This document shows, piece by piece, positions 43,591 to 55,655 of a DNA stretch of 64,000 bases. The notes beneath the pieces are model-generated. The model saw nothing but the letters and a program-made list of their open reading frames with translations, was not told the origin of the DNA and did not search any database. The position numbers were made by a program, and so were the translations under genes. The stretch is from Aurantimonas sp. HBX-1 (GTDB lineage Bacteria > Pseudomonadota > Alphaproteobacteria > Rhizobiales > Rhizobiaceae), in assembly GCF_021391535.1 (NCBI RefSeq), contig NZ_CP090066.1, positions 62,001 through 126,000 on the forward strand, read 5' to 3'. Positions within the stretch are counted from its first letter, which is position 1. Each line of letters opens with the position of its first letter.

Positions 43591-43727
43591 GCCGCCATCG
43601 GCTGCCGGGCCCGCCCGCCCTTGTCCGACGCCCTGGCCGCCCGATAACAGGCGCAGGCGCTTCTTCGGGAAGCATGATCCGCATTTCTGCAAGGCTGCCG
43701 CCGTTCCCGGCGGCGGGACGGGGCAGC

Positions 43728-44240
43728 ATGAAACCGATCGACTACGAGAATCTGCCCTATCGCCGCTGCGTCGGCATCATGGTGCTGAACCGGCAGGGCG
43801 AGGTCTGGGTCGGCCGCCGGATGGTCGAGGACCAGGGCGAGATGACCGGCGCGGTGCAGCTCTGGCAGATGCCGCAGGGCGGCATCGACGCGGACGAGGA
43901 CCCGCTCGCCGCGGCGCGCCGGGAGCTCTACGAGGAGACCGGCATGCGCTCCGTCACGCTGCTCCAGGAGGCGCCGGACTGGATCGACTACGACCTGCCG
44001 CCGGAACTGGTCGGGATCGCGCTGAAGGGCCGCTATTGCGGCCAGACGCAGCGCTGGTTCGCCTTCCGCTTCGAGGGCGACGAGAGCGAGATCGCCATCG
44101 CCCCGCCACCCGGCGGCCATGCCGCCGAGTTCGACGACTGGGCGTGGAAGCCGATGGACGAACTGGTCGATCTGATCGTGCCGTTCAAGCGAAAGGTCTA
44201 CGAGCAGGTGGTGGCGACGTTCCGGCACCTGGCTGGCTAG
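43728..44240 (+). CDS. rppH: RNA pyrophosphohydrolase
   Basis: A 170-residue Nudix hydrolase. The Nudix box (G51, E57, R65-E66, E69-E70, G72) is complete: GGIDADEDPLAAARRELYEE and TGM. It starts MKPIDYENLPYRRCVGIMVL, as in rhizobial RppH/IalA. It removes pyrophosphate from triphosphorylated 5' RNA ends and so triggers decay. I chose ATG 43728 with GACGGGGCAGC just upstream. It converges on the atp operon. Confidence 0.95.
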   Translation: MKPIDYENLPYRRCVGIMVLNRQGEVWVGRRMVEDQGEMTGAVQLWQMPQGGIDADEDPLAAARRELYEETGMRSVTLLQEAPDWIDYDLPPELVGIALKGRYCGQTQRWFAFRFEGDESEIAIAPPPGGHAAEFDDWAWKPMDELVDLIVPFKRKVYEQVVATFRHLAG

Positions 44241-44306
44241 GCGAGGCGGCGACTGCCGCCGGTTGCCGCAGGGCGCCCGCCGCAGTCGAACAACGCCAGA
44301 TACGAA

Positions 44307-44329
44307 AAAGCCGGCGCGAGGCCGGCTTT
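44307..44329. terminator. Bidirectional hairpin between rppH and atpC
   Basis: 9-bp stem AAAGCCGGC / GCCGGCTTT with a 5-base loop; A-runs on one side and T-runs on the other, so it can serve both convergent units. Confidence 0.85.
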
Positions 44330-44352
44330 CCTGCAAGCAATGAAGGGGCCGG

Positions 44353-44757
44353 TCAGACGCCGACGGCGGCGCGTGCCTCGCGCAGCTGGGCGAGCGCCAG
44401 CTGGGCCTTGGAGCGGGCGACGTCGTCCGTGGCGTCGGCGACGTCTTCCTCGGCATCCTTGATCTGCTGGTCGAGCGCGGCGGGGTCGAGATCCTCCACC
44501 AGCGTCGCGCGTTCCGCGAGCAGCGTGAAGCCGCCCTCGCTGACATCGGCGAAGCCGCCGACCACGAAGATCTTCGTCTCGGTCCCGGCGTCGGTCGTTA
44601 CCACGACGACGCCCGGCTTCAGCGTCGTCATGAACGGCGCATGCTTGGCCATGACGGTGAAATAGCCTTCCGTGCCGGGCACGTTGACCGCCGTCACCGC
44701 TTCGGAAAGCAGCAGGCGCTCGGGGGAGACGAGGTCGAACTGGAAGCTGTCAGCCAT
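44353..44757 (-). CDS. atpC: ATP synthase F1 subunit epsilon
   Basis: A 134-residue epsilon subunit. The N-terminal beta domain FQFDLVSPERLLLSEAV and VPGTEGYFTVMAKHAPFMT is standard, followed by a helical hairpin. It closes the F1 part of the operon and overlaps the small gene upstream by eight bases. It couples F1 catalysis to rotation and can inhibit ATP hydrolysis. Confidence 0.95.
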   Translation of the reverse strand: MADSFQFDLVSPERLLLSEAVTAVNVPGTEGYFTVMAKHAPFMTTLKPGVVVVTTDAGTETKIFVVGGFADVSEGGFTLLAERATLVEDLDPAALDQQIKDAEEDVADATDDVARSKAQLALAQLREARAAVGV

Positions 44758-44950
44758 CGGTCGCTTGCCTGTTGAGGGCGGCCTCGAAGTCGAGGATCGC
44801 CTTTTCGAACTGGTCGCGGCAGCCGGGATTGCAGAACCCCACCACCGCGCCCTTGTAGAGGGTCAGCGACCCGTCCGCGATCGGCTTTCCCGACCACGGA
44901 CAGGTCTCGTTGATCGCATCCGCCAGACGGAGGACGCGCTCGCCGGCCAT
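44750..44950 (-). CDS. Small CxxC-type protein inserted between atpD and atpC
   Basis: A 66-residue protein starting MAGERVLRLADAINETCPWS. The cysteines are in NETCPWSGKP and GFCNPGCRDQFEKA (C17, C40 and C44), arranged like a YHS/TRASH metal-binding fold. Similar short alphaproteobacterial proteins exist and are often mislabelled glutathione S-transferase; it lacks any such fold. It overlaps the start of atpC by eight bases and stands two bases after atpD, so it is co-translated. Its role is unknown. Confidence 0.75.
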   Translation of the reverse strand: MAGERVLRLADAINETCPWSGKPIADGSLTLYKGAVVGFCNPGCRDQFEKAILDFEAALNRQATDG

Positions 44951-44952
44951 GC

Positions 44953-46407
<1,455 letters not shown>

Positions 46408-46428
46408 CAAGGCCTCCTCTCAGATGCT

Positions 46429-47301
46429 CTAGAGCGCTTCGGCGCCCGAAATGATTTCGACCAGTTCCGTCGTGATCTGCGCCTGCCGCTGGCGGTTGTA
46501 CGAGATCGACAGTTTTTCGATCATGTCGCCGGCGTTGCGGGTCGCGTTGTCCATCGCGCTCATCCGCGCGCCCTGCTCGGACGCGGCGTTTTCCAGCAGC
46601 GCATGCAGGACCTGGACCTTCAGGTTGCGCGGGATCAGATCCTCCAGGATCGCCTCCGGCTCCGGCTCGTATTCGTAGACCGTCCCCGCCGGCGCCGCTT
46701 CGGCCTCGCCGGCGAGCGTCGCCGGGATGATCTGCTGGCGCGTCGGGATCTGCGTCACGACGTTCTGGAACTCGGAATAGAAGATCGAGCAGACGTCGAA
46801 CTCGCCCTTGTCGAACAGGTCCATGATCGTCTGGCCGATCAGCTCGGCATGCGCGAAGCCGACGCGCTTGGCTTCGCGAAGGTCGGTGCGCTCGATGACC
46901 TGCTTGGCCGAGTCGCGGCGCATGATGTCCCAGCCCTTCTTGCCGACGATCATGTACTTGACCGTCTTGCCCTCGGACTCGAGCTTGCGCCCGTGGGTGC
47001 GGGCCAGCTTGACGATCGAGGCGTTGAACGCGCCGGCCAGGCCGCGCTCGGCGGTGAAGACGACGAGCAGATGCACGTCTTCCCTGCCGGTGCCGACCAT
47101 CAGCTTCGGGCCGTCGCCTTCCATGGCGCCGGAGATGTTGGCCAGCACCGCCGCCATCCGCTCGGCATAGGGACGAGCCGCCTTCGCGGCTTCTTCCGCG
47201 CGGCGCAGCTTGGCCGCCGCGACCATCTGCATGGCCTTGGTGATCTTCTGCGTGGATTTCACCGACGCGATGCGGTTCCGCAGATCCTTCAGTGATGCCA
47301 T
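46429..47301 (-). CDS. atpG: ATP synthase F1 subunit gamma
   Basis: A 290-residue rotor subunit. The N-terminal helix MASLKDLRNRIASVKSTQKI and the C-terminal helix LSISYNRQRQAQITTELVEI are the coiled-coil shaft. It is 21 bases from atpD and 69 bases after atpA, with a hairpin between. Confidence 0.97.
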   Translation of the reverse strand: MASLKDLRNRIASVKSTQKITKAMQMVAAAKLRRAEEAAKAARPYAERMAAVLANISGAMEGDGPKLMVGTGREDVHLLVVFTAERGLAGAFNASIVKLARTHGRKLESEGKTVKYMIVGKKGWDIMRRDSAKQVIERTDLREAKRVGFAHAELIGQTIMDLFDKGEFDVCSIFYSEFQNVVTQIPTRQQIIPATLAGEAEAAPAGTVYEYEPEPEAILEDLIPRNLKVQVLHALLENAASEQGARMSAMDNATRNAGDMIEKLSISYNRQRQAQITTELVEIISGAEAL

Positions 47302-47328
47302 GGCTTGGCGCTGTCTCCCGCTTTATCG

Positions 47329-47350
47329 GTCCTGCCCCGAGGGGCAGGAC
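47329..47350 (-). promoter_or_regulatory. Intercistronic hairpin between atpA and atpG
   Basis: Perfect 10-bp stem GTCCTGCCCC / GGGGCAGGAC with a two-base gap, and no T-tract. It may set the relative dose of alpha versus gamma, since alpha is needed in triple amount. Inference. Confidence 0.5.
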
Positions 47351-47370
47351 TCACGCGCGTTCCGGTTGGC

Positions 47371-48899
<1,529 letters not shown>

Positions 48900-48900
<1 letters not shown>

Positions 48901-49460
48901 CAGCCGACCTCTTTCAGTGCAAGCTTAAGCGAATTGAGTTTGGTGCGAAGCGAGGTGTCGATCTGGCGGGAGCCGATCTTGACGATCAGCCCGCCGAGGA
49001 TCGAGGCATCGACGCTTTCGCGCATGGTAACGGTCTTGCCGGCGTAGGAACCGATGGCCTCGGCCAGCTCCTTGCGCTGGGCGTCGTCGAGCGGATGCGC
49101 GCTGGTGATCTCGGCCTCGATCTCGCCGCGATGCACGGCCGCCATCCGAGCGAAGGCGCGGGCAATGCCGGGCAGCACGAAGAGCCGCCGGTTGGTGGCG
49201 ATGACGCGCAGGAAATTGCCCGTCAGTTCGCTCGGCCCAGTTTCGCGCACGACGGCGTCGATGGCGCGCAGCTGCTCTTCCGAGGAAAAGGCCGGGCTCT
49301 CGACCAGCCGCCGGAAATCGACGTTCTCGTCGATCAGGCGCTGGAAGGCGAGAAGCTCGGATTCGACGGTTTCGATCGCGCCATCATCGCGGGCGAGCTC
49401 GAAGAGGGACTGGGCGTAGCGGTCTGCGACTCCCGAAACGGGAGAGGATGATTGTGCCAC
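48900..49460 (-). CDS. atpH: ATP synthase F1 subunit delta
   Basis: A 186-residue delta/OSCP subunit from GTG 49460 (reads MAQSSSPVSGVADRYAQSLF). The C-terminal GGLIVKIGSRQIDTSLRTKL is the conserved tail. It joins F1 to the b stalk. It is the first gene of this F1 operon; F0 genes are not in the window, as usual in alphaproteobacteria. Confidence 0.95.
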
Positions 49461-49703
49461 GGACGACCGTTCTTTTCGCGTTCGTTCAAGACTTGCGTTG
49501 GGTCTGCGAAGCGAGACCGCCCCAAATCCTTGAAACCGTTTGAAGAATGCCGGAAGATGGGCAGCAGTGCCGCCAAGGTCCTTCCGAAGACAGGGACCGT
49601 CTAGCATAGGGGTTTGCCGGCGACAACACGCTTCGCCGCCGGTTTGCCCGCTGATTTGCGAGGTTCCGCCCGGAATTCGGGTTCGCCGCGCCGGCGCGGC
49701 GGT

Positions 49704-50099
49704 TCAGCTGCTCACCAGTCCGAAGACCGGCGCCAGCGCCATCAGGGCCAAGAGCAGGTTGAGGGCGAGAAACAGCCAGTTGTAGACCGTCGCGCCGCGG
49801 TCCGAGAGGATCGAGACGAGACGGCCGAAGCCGGTGAACAGCCAGCCCGCCCCCAGCGCCATCTGGACGAAGGGCTGGTCGAAGAAGGCGGCCGACACCA
49901 GCCCGACGCCCAGCCAGAAGCCGGCGATCGTCGCCCGCGATTCGCCCACCGCCTCGGGGTGGCGGTCGACCGCCTGAAGGCGCAGCGCGCGCAGCGTCAG
50001 CCGCGGCGCGAACAGCGCGACGAGGCCGAACAGCATGGTCACCAGCGCCGCCACGAAGGGCAGCATGTCGGCGTTGGTCTGGGGCAGCGGCATGATCAT
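49704..50099 (-). CDS. Small four-helix membrane protein
   Basis: A 131-residue protein with four predicted transmembrane helices: MLPFVAALVTMLFGLVALFA, TIAGFWLGVGLVSAAFF, MALGAGWLFTGFGRLVSI and LFLALNLLLALMALAPV. It resembles DUF4345-like small membrane proteins, with no known function. The start is ATG 50099 or the ATG six bases later. It stands alone between atpH and a DUF808 gene. Confidence 0.7.
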   Translation of the reverse strand: MIMPLPQTNADMLPFVAALVTMLFGLVALFAPRLTLRALRLQAVDRHPEAVGESRATIAGFWLGVGLVSAAFFDQPFVQMALGAGWLFTGFGRLVSILSDRGATVYNWLFLALNLLLALMALAPVFGLVSS

Positions 50100-50174
50100 C
50101 GGTGGTCCGTTCGGGAGCAGAGCGGGCGCCGCGCCGCCGGTCGGGCGGCACGGGCCGGAGGGCAGGAGCGCCGA

Positions 50175-51164
50175 TCAGGCGCGCTGGGCGTTCACCCAGA
50201 GCCAGGCGGGAGCAAGCACCCCGCCGACCAGCGGGATCAGCAGCGCGCCTGCGATGAGGCCGACGACGCCCGAGCCCGCCGCGGTGACCAGCCAGTGGAC
50301 GACGCCGGCGAGCGCCGGCACGGCATGCGCCGCCGCTTCCGCCGCCGCCTCGATCCCGTGCGCCAGGAAGTCGATGCCGTAATGCTCCAGCCCGTGGACG
50401 AGGATGCCGCCGCCGACCCAGACCATCGCGGCGGTGCCCACGACCGTCAGCACCTTGAGGAACACCGGCATGCCGACCACCAGCCCGCAACCGAGGCCGC
50501 GCACGATGCTGCCGAAGACGTTCGTCGTGCCGTTCCGAGCCATCGCCAACCCGGCATCGTCGGCCTTCACGATCAGCGCCACGACGCCATAGACGGCGAC
50601 GGTGACGCCGATGCCGACCACGGCGAGAATGATCGCCTGCATCCACAGGCTGCTGCCTTCCGGCAGGCCGGCGAGGGTGATCGCCATGATCTCCGCGGAC
50701 AGGATGAAATCGGTCTTGATGGCGCTCGCCACCCGCCGGTCCTCCTGTACCTTCAGGCTGGCGGCCGCCGCGGCGTCGACCTTTTCCTCGTGGGCGTGCG
50801 CCTTGTGCGGGAACAGCTTCTCGTAGACCTTCTCGGCCCCCTCATAGGCGAGGTAGAAGCCGCCCAGCATCAGCAGCGGGGTGATCGCCCAGGGCGCGAA
50901 GAAGCTGAGGACGAGCGCTCCCGGCAGCAGGAAGATCAGCTTGTTGCGCAGCGAGCCGAGGGCGATCTTGGCGACGATCGGGATCTCCCGCGAAGCGGCG
51001 AAGCCGGTGACGTAGCCCGGCGTCACCGCCGCGTCGTCGATGACGACGCCGGCCGCCTTGGTGCCGGCCTTGGTGGCCTGCGCGGCCACGTCGTCCAGCT
51101 GCGTGGCGGCCATGCGGGCAAGCGCCGCCACATCGTCGAGCAGCGCGATCAGGCCGACGCTCAT
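50175..51164 (-). CDS. DUF808 (YedI-type) membrane protein
   Basis: A 329-residue inner-membrane protein starting MSVGLIALLDDVAALARMAA. The conserved DDVAALARMAATQLDDVAAQ segment and KLIFLLPGALVLSFFAPWAI mark DUF808. About six helices follow. An EKVDAAAAASLKVQEDRR cytoplasmic loop separates two halves. Function unknown. Confidence 0.85.
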   Translation of the reverse strand: MSVGLIALLDDVAALARMAATQLDDVAAQATKAGTKAAGVVIDDAAVTPGYVTGFAASREIPIVAKIALGSLRNKLIFLLPGALVLSFFAPWAITPLLMLGGFYLAYEGAEKVYEKLFPHKAHAHEEKVDAAAAASLKVQEDRRVASAIKTDFILSAEIMAITLAGLPEGSSLWMQAIILAVVGIGVTVAVYGVVALIVKADDAGLAMARNGTTNVFGSIVRGLGCGLVVGMPVFLKVLTVVGTAAMVWVGGGILVHGLEHYGIDFLAHGIEAAAEAAAHAVPALAGVVHWLVTAAGSGVVGLIAGALLIPLVGGVLAPAWLWVNAQRA

Positions 51165-51245
51165 CGCGCCACCTCGCGCCGGGTGCGGGTCGATCCCATG
51201 CCGTCGTTCATGTCAGACTACCTTCCGGGCGCCGCGCGCCGATCT

Positions 51246-51818
51246 TCAGTTCTTGCATCCGCCGGCGATCGCCACGGTTTCCCGCTTGTCGCTCCAGAAC
51301 ACCGTCATCGAGCCGAAATAGCGGGCGTCCTCGCCGACGCCACGGGCTTCGCGCAGATTGACGTTGACACTGATCCTCGGTTCGCCGGCGGAGCGCCATA
51401 CGGTGACGACGCTGCCATCCTTGTCGGCGGCGGTCTTGCCCTTCTCCAGCTCGCGGATCAGGCCGTTCGCCAGCACGTAGCCGCGCTCGAGGCCGGTGCT
51501 GCCCGAACTGCCGGTTTCCACCATGGTCACGAAGACCAGCGGCCAGGGGCCTTCGCCGCCGCCGCTGTCCTTGTCGGCCGCGGAATCGACGAAGTTGCAG
51601 CGGCTGGCGATGGGGTGCCAGTGCAGCAGGCCGAGCGTCAGCTCGCGGGGCGTCTGGGGTGCCGCGTTGTTCTGGTCCTGGCCGGGCGGGGGCAGGACGA
51701 AGGGCGAGTTCTCGACCGGCATGCCGGCGGTCGGCTGCTGGGCGCCGGCCTCGGCCACCAGACCCATGGCGAGCAACGCTGCGAGCATCGACTGCCAGCC
51801 TCTCACGCGCATCGCCAT
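51246..51818 (-). CDS. Exported protein of unknown function
   Basis: A 190-residue protein with a Sec signal, MAMRVRGWQSMLAALLAMGL, cleaved after AGA near residue 25. The mature part is acidic and includes ELTLGLLHWHPIASRCNFVD and TGLERGYVLANGLIRELEKG. I do not recognise a family. ATG 51818 is chosen for GAGGAGG upstream. It lies 38 bp downstream of priA and may be read with it. Confidence 0.6.
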   Translation of the reverse strand: MAMRVRGWQSMLAALLAMGLVAEAGAQQPTAGMPVENSPFVLPPPGQDQNNAAPQTPRELTLGLLHWHPIASRCNFVDSAADKDSGGGEGPWPLVFVTMVETGSSGSTGLERGYVLANGLIRELEKGKTAADKDGSVVTVWRSAGEPRISVNVNLREARGVGEDARYFGSMTVFWSDKRETVAIAGGCKN

Positions 51819-51856
51819 CCTGGCCTCCTCGAGCGGTCTCCTGACGCGGGGATTTG

Positions 51857-54043
51857 TCACAGAAAGCTCTGCGGGTCCACGTCGATCTGCATCTGCACCG
51901 AGCCGCGCGGCCGCGGCGCCGCGGCGATCGTCGCGCGCAGGAAGCCCTGCACCGGCGCCCGGGTGGGCGAGTGCACCAGCAGCCGGAAGCGATGCCGGCC
52001 GCGCAGCACGGCAAGTGGGGCCTCGGCGGGGCCGAGCACCTCGATCGCCGGGTCGTCCGGCGCCGCGCGGCGCAGCAGCCGGGCGTACTCCTCGGCCTCG
52101 CGGCGCGTGTTGGCCGAGACGATGACGCTGGCGAGGCGGCCGAAGGGCGGCAGGCCGGCGCGCTGGCGCTCGGCGATCTCGCGCTCGTAGAAGCGTGCCG
52201 CGTCGCCCGAGGCGATCGCCCGCATGACTGGATGCTCGGGCTGCCAGGTCTGGATCATGCCGCGGCTCTTGCGCCCGCCGCTGCGCCCGGCGCGGCCGGT
52301 CACCTGGTGCAGCAGCTGGAAGGTGCGCTCGGCGGCCCGCGGGTCGCCGTTGGCGAGGCCCAGATCGGCGTCGACCGCGCCGACCAGCGTCATCAGCGGA
52401 AAATGGTGCCCCTTGGCGACCAGCTGCGTGCCGATGACGATGTCGGCCTCGCCCTCGGCGATGGCGTCGAGCTCGCGCCGCAGCCGGCGCGCGCCACCCG
52501 GAAGATCGGAGGACAACAGAATGGTCCGCGCCTCGGGGAACGTCGCCAGCATCTCCTCGGCGATCCGCTCGACCCCCGGGCCGCAGGCGACGAGATGGTC
52601 GAGCGTGCCGCATTCGGGGCAGGCTTCCGGCCGCGGCACCGCGAAGCCGCAATGGTGGCACTGCAGCTGGCCGCGCAGCCGGTGGTCGACCAGCCAGGTC
52701 GAGCAGTCCGGGCACTGGAAGCGATGGCCGCAGACCCGGCAGAGCGTCAGCGGCGCATAGCCGCGGCGGTTCAGGAACAGCAGCACCTGCTCGCCGCGCG
52801 CCACGGTCTCGCCGATCGCCGTCGACAGCACCGGCGAGACGAAGCGGCCGCGCGCCGGCGGGGCGAGCCGCATGTCGACGAGCGACAGGTCCGGCAGCGC
52901 TGCCTCGGCGAAGCGCCCGGCGAGCCTGACATGGCCGTAGCGGCCGTCGGCGGCGTTGACGCGGCTTTCCACCGAGGGCGTCGCCGAGGCGAGGATCACC
53001 GGGAAGCCGCCCAGCGAGCCGCGCACCACCGCCATGTCGCGGGCATGGTAGAAGATCCGCTCCTCCTGCTTGTAGGCAGGGTCGTGCTCCTCGTCGACGA
53101 CGACGAGGCCGAGATCCTGGAACGGCAGGAACAGCGCCGAACGCGCGCCGGCGACGACGCGGACCCGGCCTTCGGCGACCTGGCGCCAGATCTGCTCGCG
53201 CCGGCGCGGCGCGACGTCGGAGTGCCATTCGGCCGGCGGCGCGCCGAAGCGGGCATGGAAGCGGTCGATGAAGCTCTGGGTGAGGGCGATTTCCGGCAGC
53301 AGGATCAGCACCTGGCGGCCCTTGTCGAGCGCCGCGGCGACGGCCTCGAAATACACCTCGGTCTTGCCCGAGCCGGTGACGCCCTCGAGCAGCGTCGTCG
53401 AGAAGCCGTCGCCTTTGGCGACCAGTGCCTCGGCCGCCGCGGCCTGGTCCGGGCTCAGCTCGGCGCGGCCATATTCCGTGTCGGGCAGGGCGACGGCGGG
53501 TGGCGGCGGCAGGCGCAGGCTGCGGAAGACGCCCTGCTTCAGCAGTCCGTCGACGACCGACGGCGTGACCCCCGCCGCGTGCGCGAGGCCCGAGCGCGTC
53601 CAGGCCGGCGTCTCCACGGCGGCTTCCATCACCCGGCGGCGGGCATCGGTCAGCCGTTCCGGGGCGACGCCCGTCGCCTCGATGCCCTCGATCAGCGGTT
53701 CGGGGTCGAAGGCGGCGGGCGCCCGCAGCGCCATCCGTGCCACCAGGCCGGGCGGCGAGAGCGTGTAGTCGGCCACCCAGTCGATGAAGCGCCGCATCGT
53801 CGCGTCCAGCGGCGGGCAATCGAACACGTGGGTGATCGCGCGCAGCTTCTTCGGGTCGACGTCGTCCGAGCCGCCGTCCCACACCACGCCGGCCACCTGG
53901 CGCGGGCCGAGCGGCACCTGGACGATCGAGCCCGGCACCACCGTCATGCCCTCGGGCACGGCATAGGAATAGGCCCGCTCGGCCGGCATCGGCACGAGCA
54001 CCGGGACGGTCCGGATGCGAAAGAGCTGTTCGGCGAGTTGCAA
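51857..54043 (-). CDS. priA: Primosomal protein N' (PriA helicase)
   Basis: A replication-restart helicase of about 728 residues. The Walker A motif is GVTGSGKTEVYF, the DEEH box is VVVDEEHDPAYKQEE, and SATPSVES follows. The zinc-binding cysteines are visible: CRVCGHRFQCPDC and CHHCGFAVP with CPEC. The start is uncertain. TTG 54043 opens at LQLAEQLFRIRTVPVLVPMP, near the family norm; the open frame extends to 54139 with an unlikely Arg/Pro-rich stretch. It diverges from the transaldolase gene. Confidence 0.93.
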   Translation of the reverse strand: MQLAEQLFRIRTVPVLVPMPAERAYSYAVPEGMTVVPGSIVQVPLGPRQVAGVVWDGGSDDVDPKKLRAITHVFDCPPLDATMRRFIDWVADYTLSPPGLVARMALRAPAAFDPEPLIEGIEATGVAPERLTDARRRVMEAAVETPAWTRSGLAHAAGVTPSVVDGLLKQGVFRSLRLPPPPAVALPDTEYGRAELSPDQAAAAEALVAKGDGFSTTLLEGVTGSGKTEVYFEAVAAALDKGRQVLILLPEIALTQSFIDRFHARFGAPPAEWHSDVAPRRREQIWRQVAEGRVRVVAGARSALFLPFQDLGLVVVDEEHDPAYKQEERIFYHARDMAVVRGSLGGFPVILASATPSVESRVNAADGRYGHVRLAGRFAEAALPDLSLVDMRLAPPARGRFVSPVLSTAIGETVARGEQVLLFLNRRGYAPLTLCRVCGHRFQCPDCSTWLVDHRLRGQLQCHHCGFAVPRPEACPECGTLDHLVACGPGVERIAEEMLATFPEARTILLSSDLPGGARRLRRELDAIAEGEADIVIGTQLVAKGHHFPLMTLVGAVDADLGLANGDPRAAERTFQLLHQVTGRAGRSGGRKSRGMIQTWQPEHPVMRAIASGDAARFYEREIAERQRAGLPPFGRLASVIVSANTRREAEEYARLLRRAAPDDPAIEVLGPAEAPLAVLRGRHRFRLLVHSPTRAPVQGFLRATIAAAPRPRGSVQMQIDVDPQSFL

Positions 54044-54234
54044 GGCGGCCCCAGGGCTGGCGTGCCGGCACGGACGCGGCGAATCGGTGCGAGCGGATCG
54101 TGCCCTAAGTGTAGGGATTGGCAGCCGTCTCGGAAACATCGGCGGCAGGCCGACCTGTTCGCGTATGGCGCGGCACCGCCAAAGACTGGTAAGGACGCGT
54201 CACATCCGCCAATCGAACTTCCGCGAGGCACGCC

Positions 54235-54888
54235 ATGAAATTCTTCGTCGACACCGCCGACATCGCCGAGATCCGGGAACTGCAGGACGCGGGCCTGATC
54301 GACGGCGTCACCACCAACCCGTCGCTGATCACCAAGGCCGGCCGCCCGATGCGGGACATCGTCGCCGAGATCTGCGACGTCACGGAAGGGCCGGTTTCCG
54401 CCGAGGTGACGGCGCTCGAGGCCGAGGAAATGATCCGCGAGGGGCGTATCCTGGCCGAGATCGCCGACAATGTCTGTGTGAAGGTGCCGCTGACGCTGGC
54501 CGGCCTCAAGGCCTGCAAGGAGCTCACCGGCGAGGGCCACATGGTCAACGTCACGCTGTGCTTCTCGGCCGTGCAGGCGCTGCTCGCCGCCAAGGCCGGC
54601 GCGACCTTCATCTCGCCCTTCATCGGACGGCTGGACGACATCAATCTCGACGGCATGGCGCTGATCGCCGACATCCGGCGCATCTACGACAATTACGGCT
54701 TCGAGACCGAGATCCTCGCCGCGTCGATCCGCACCCTGAACCATGTGCGGGAAGCGGCGCTGATCGGCGCCGACGTCGCCACCGTGCCGCCGGCAACGCT
54801 CAAGGCGCTGGTGAAGCACCCGCTCACCGACAAGGGCCTGGAAAACTTCCTCGCCGACTGGAAGAAGAGCGGCCAGACGATCGGCTGA
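54235..54888 (+). CDS. fsa: Fructose-6-phosphate aldolase / short transaldolase
   Basis: A 217-residue class I aldolase starting MKFFVDTADIAEIRELQDAG. The Schiff-base lysine is K84-85 in VCVKVPLTLAGLKACKEL, and GVTTNPSLITK is the substrate strand. This 215-residue class splits fructose 6-phosphate or transfers dihydroxyacetone. Its divergence from priA is a typical alphaproteobacterial order. A perfect terminator follows. Confidence 0.92.
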   Translation: MKFFVDTADIAEIRELQDAGLIDGVTTNPSLITKAGRPMRDIVAEICDVTEGPVSAEVTALEAEEMIREGRILAEIADNVCVKVPLTLAGLKACKELTGEGHMVNVTLCFSAVQALLAAKAGATFISPFIGRLDDINLDGMALIADIRRIYDNYGFETEILAASIRTLNHVREAALIGADVATVPPATLKALVKHPLTDKGLENFLADWKKSGQTIG

Positions 54889-54917
54889 GCCGGACCAAAG
54901 AACCGGATACTAGACAT

Positions 54918-54945
54918 GGAAAAGGCGGCCGAAGCCGCCTTTTCC
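54918..54945. terminator. Terminator between fsa and dps
   Basis: 12-bp perfect stem GGAAAAGGCGGC / GCCGCCTTTTCC with a CGAA tetraloop; suits both converging genes. Confidence 0.9.
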
Positions 54946-54965
54946 ACCCAGTTCCGGAGCCTCGA

Positions 54966-55490
54966 TCAGCCCTGGAAATGGCTCTCCATGAAGTAGATGG
55001 ACTTGTCGAGGCCGCGACCGATGCCGGTCAAGAGGTCCTCGGTCAGCGGATCGCCGGCTTCCGAGGCTTCCTCGATGCCCTTCTCGACCGCCGCGCTCCA
55101 CTTGGCGTAGCTCGCGGTCAGGCGGCGCAGGTGATCCTCCGACTTGACGAGGTCCAGCGGGTAGGCGTCGAGCAGCGAGTTCTGCACCGATGCCTGGACG
55201 GTGCCGTGGGCCTGCCCGCCGATCGCCGTCAGGCGCTCGGCGATGTCGTCGACATAGCCTTCGGTCAGGTCGTGCAACTCGTCGAACAGCTTATGCACGG
55301 CGATGAAGTTCATCCCCTTGACGTTCCAGTGCGCCTGCTTGGTCTGATAGGTGATGTCGATCGCGGTGCCGAGATGGGCCTGCAGCAGTTCGACCATGGC
55401 GCCGCGGATGTTCTCCGAGATCGGGTTCATGGTCTTGTGCATCGGGGTCTTGGCGGCAGCGGCGCCTTTGGGTGTCTTGTCCTTGGCCAC
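54966..55490 (-). CDS. dps: Dps ferritin-like DNA-protection protein
   Basis: A 174-residue Dps. The ferroxidase-site stretch is AHWNVKGMNFIAVHKLFDEL with HDLTEGYVDDIAERL, and the Lys-rich N-terminus MAKDKTPKGAAAAKTP fits DNA binding. It oxidises Fe(II) with peroxide and stores iron. The gene stands alone. Confidence 0.95.
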   Translation of the reverse strand: MAKDKTPKGAAAAKTPMHKTMNPISENIRGAMVELLQAHLGTAIDITYQTKQAHWNVKGMNFIAVHKLFDELHDLTEGYVDDIAERLTAIGGQAHGTVQASVQNSLLDAYPLDLVKSEDHLRRLTASYAKWSAAVEKGIEEASEAGDPLTEDLLTGIGRGLDKSIYFMESHFQG

Positions 55491-55655
55491 AAGCGTCTCC
55501 TTCGGTCGGTCAGGGGGATCACGCGTCGCAACGGCGCCGCGCTCGAGATGGTCCCCCGGTAATCCCGGCGGCGGGGAACGGTTCCATCTGCGACCAATTC
55601 CCCGATACCCTTGCGGGCGGTGGCCGATGAAGGGCCGAGCTGCCTCCGCGAGACG

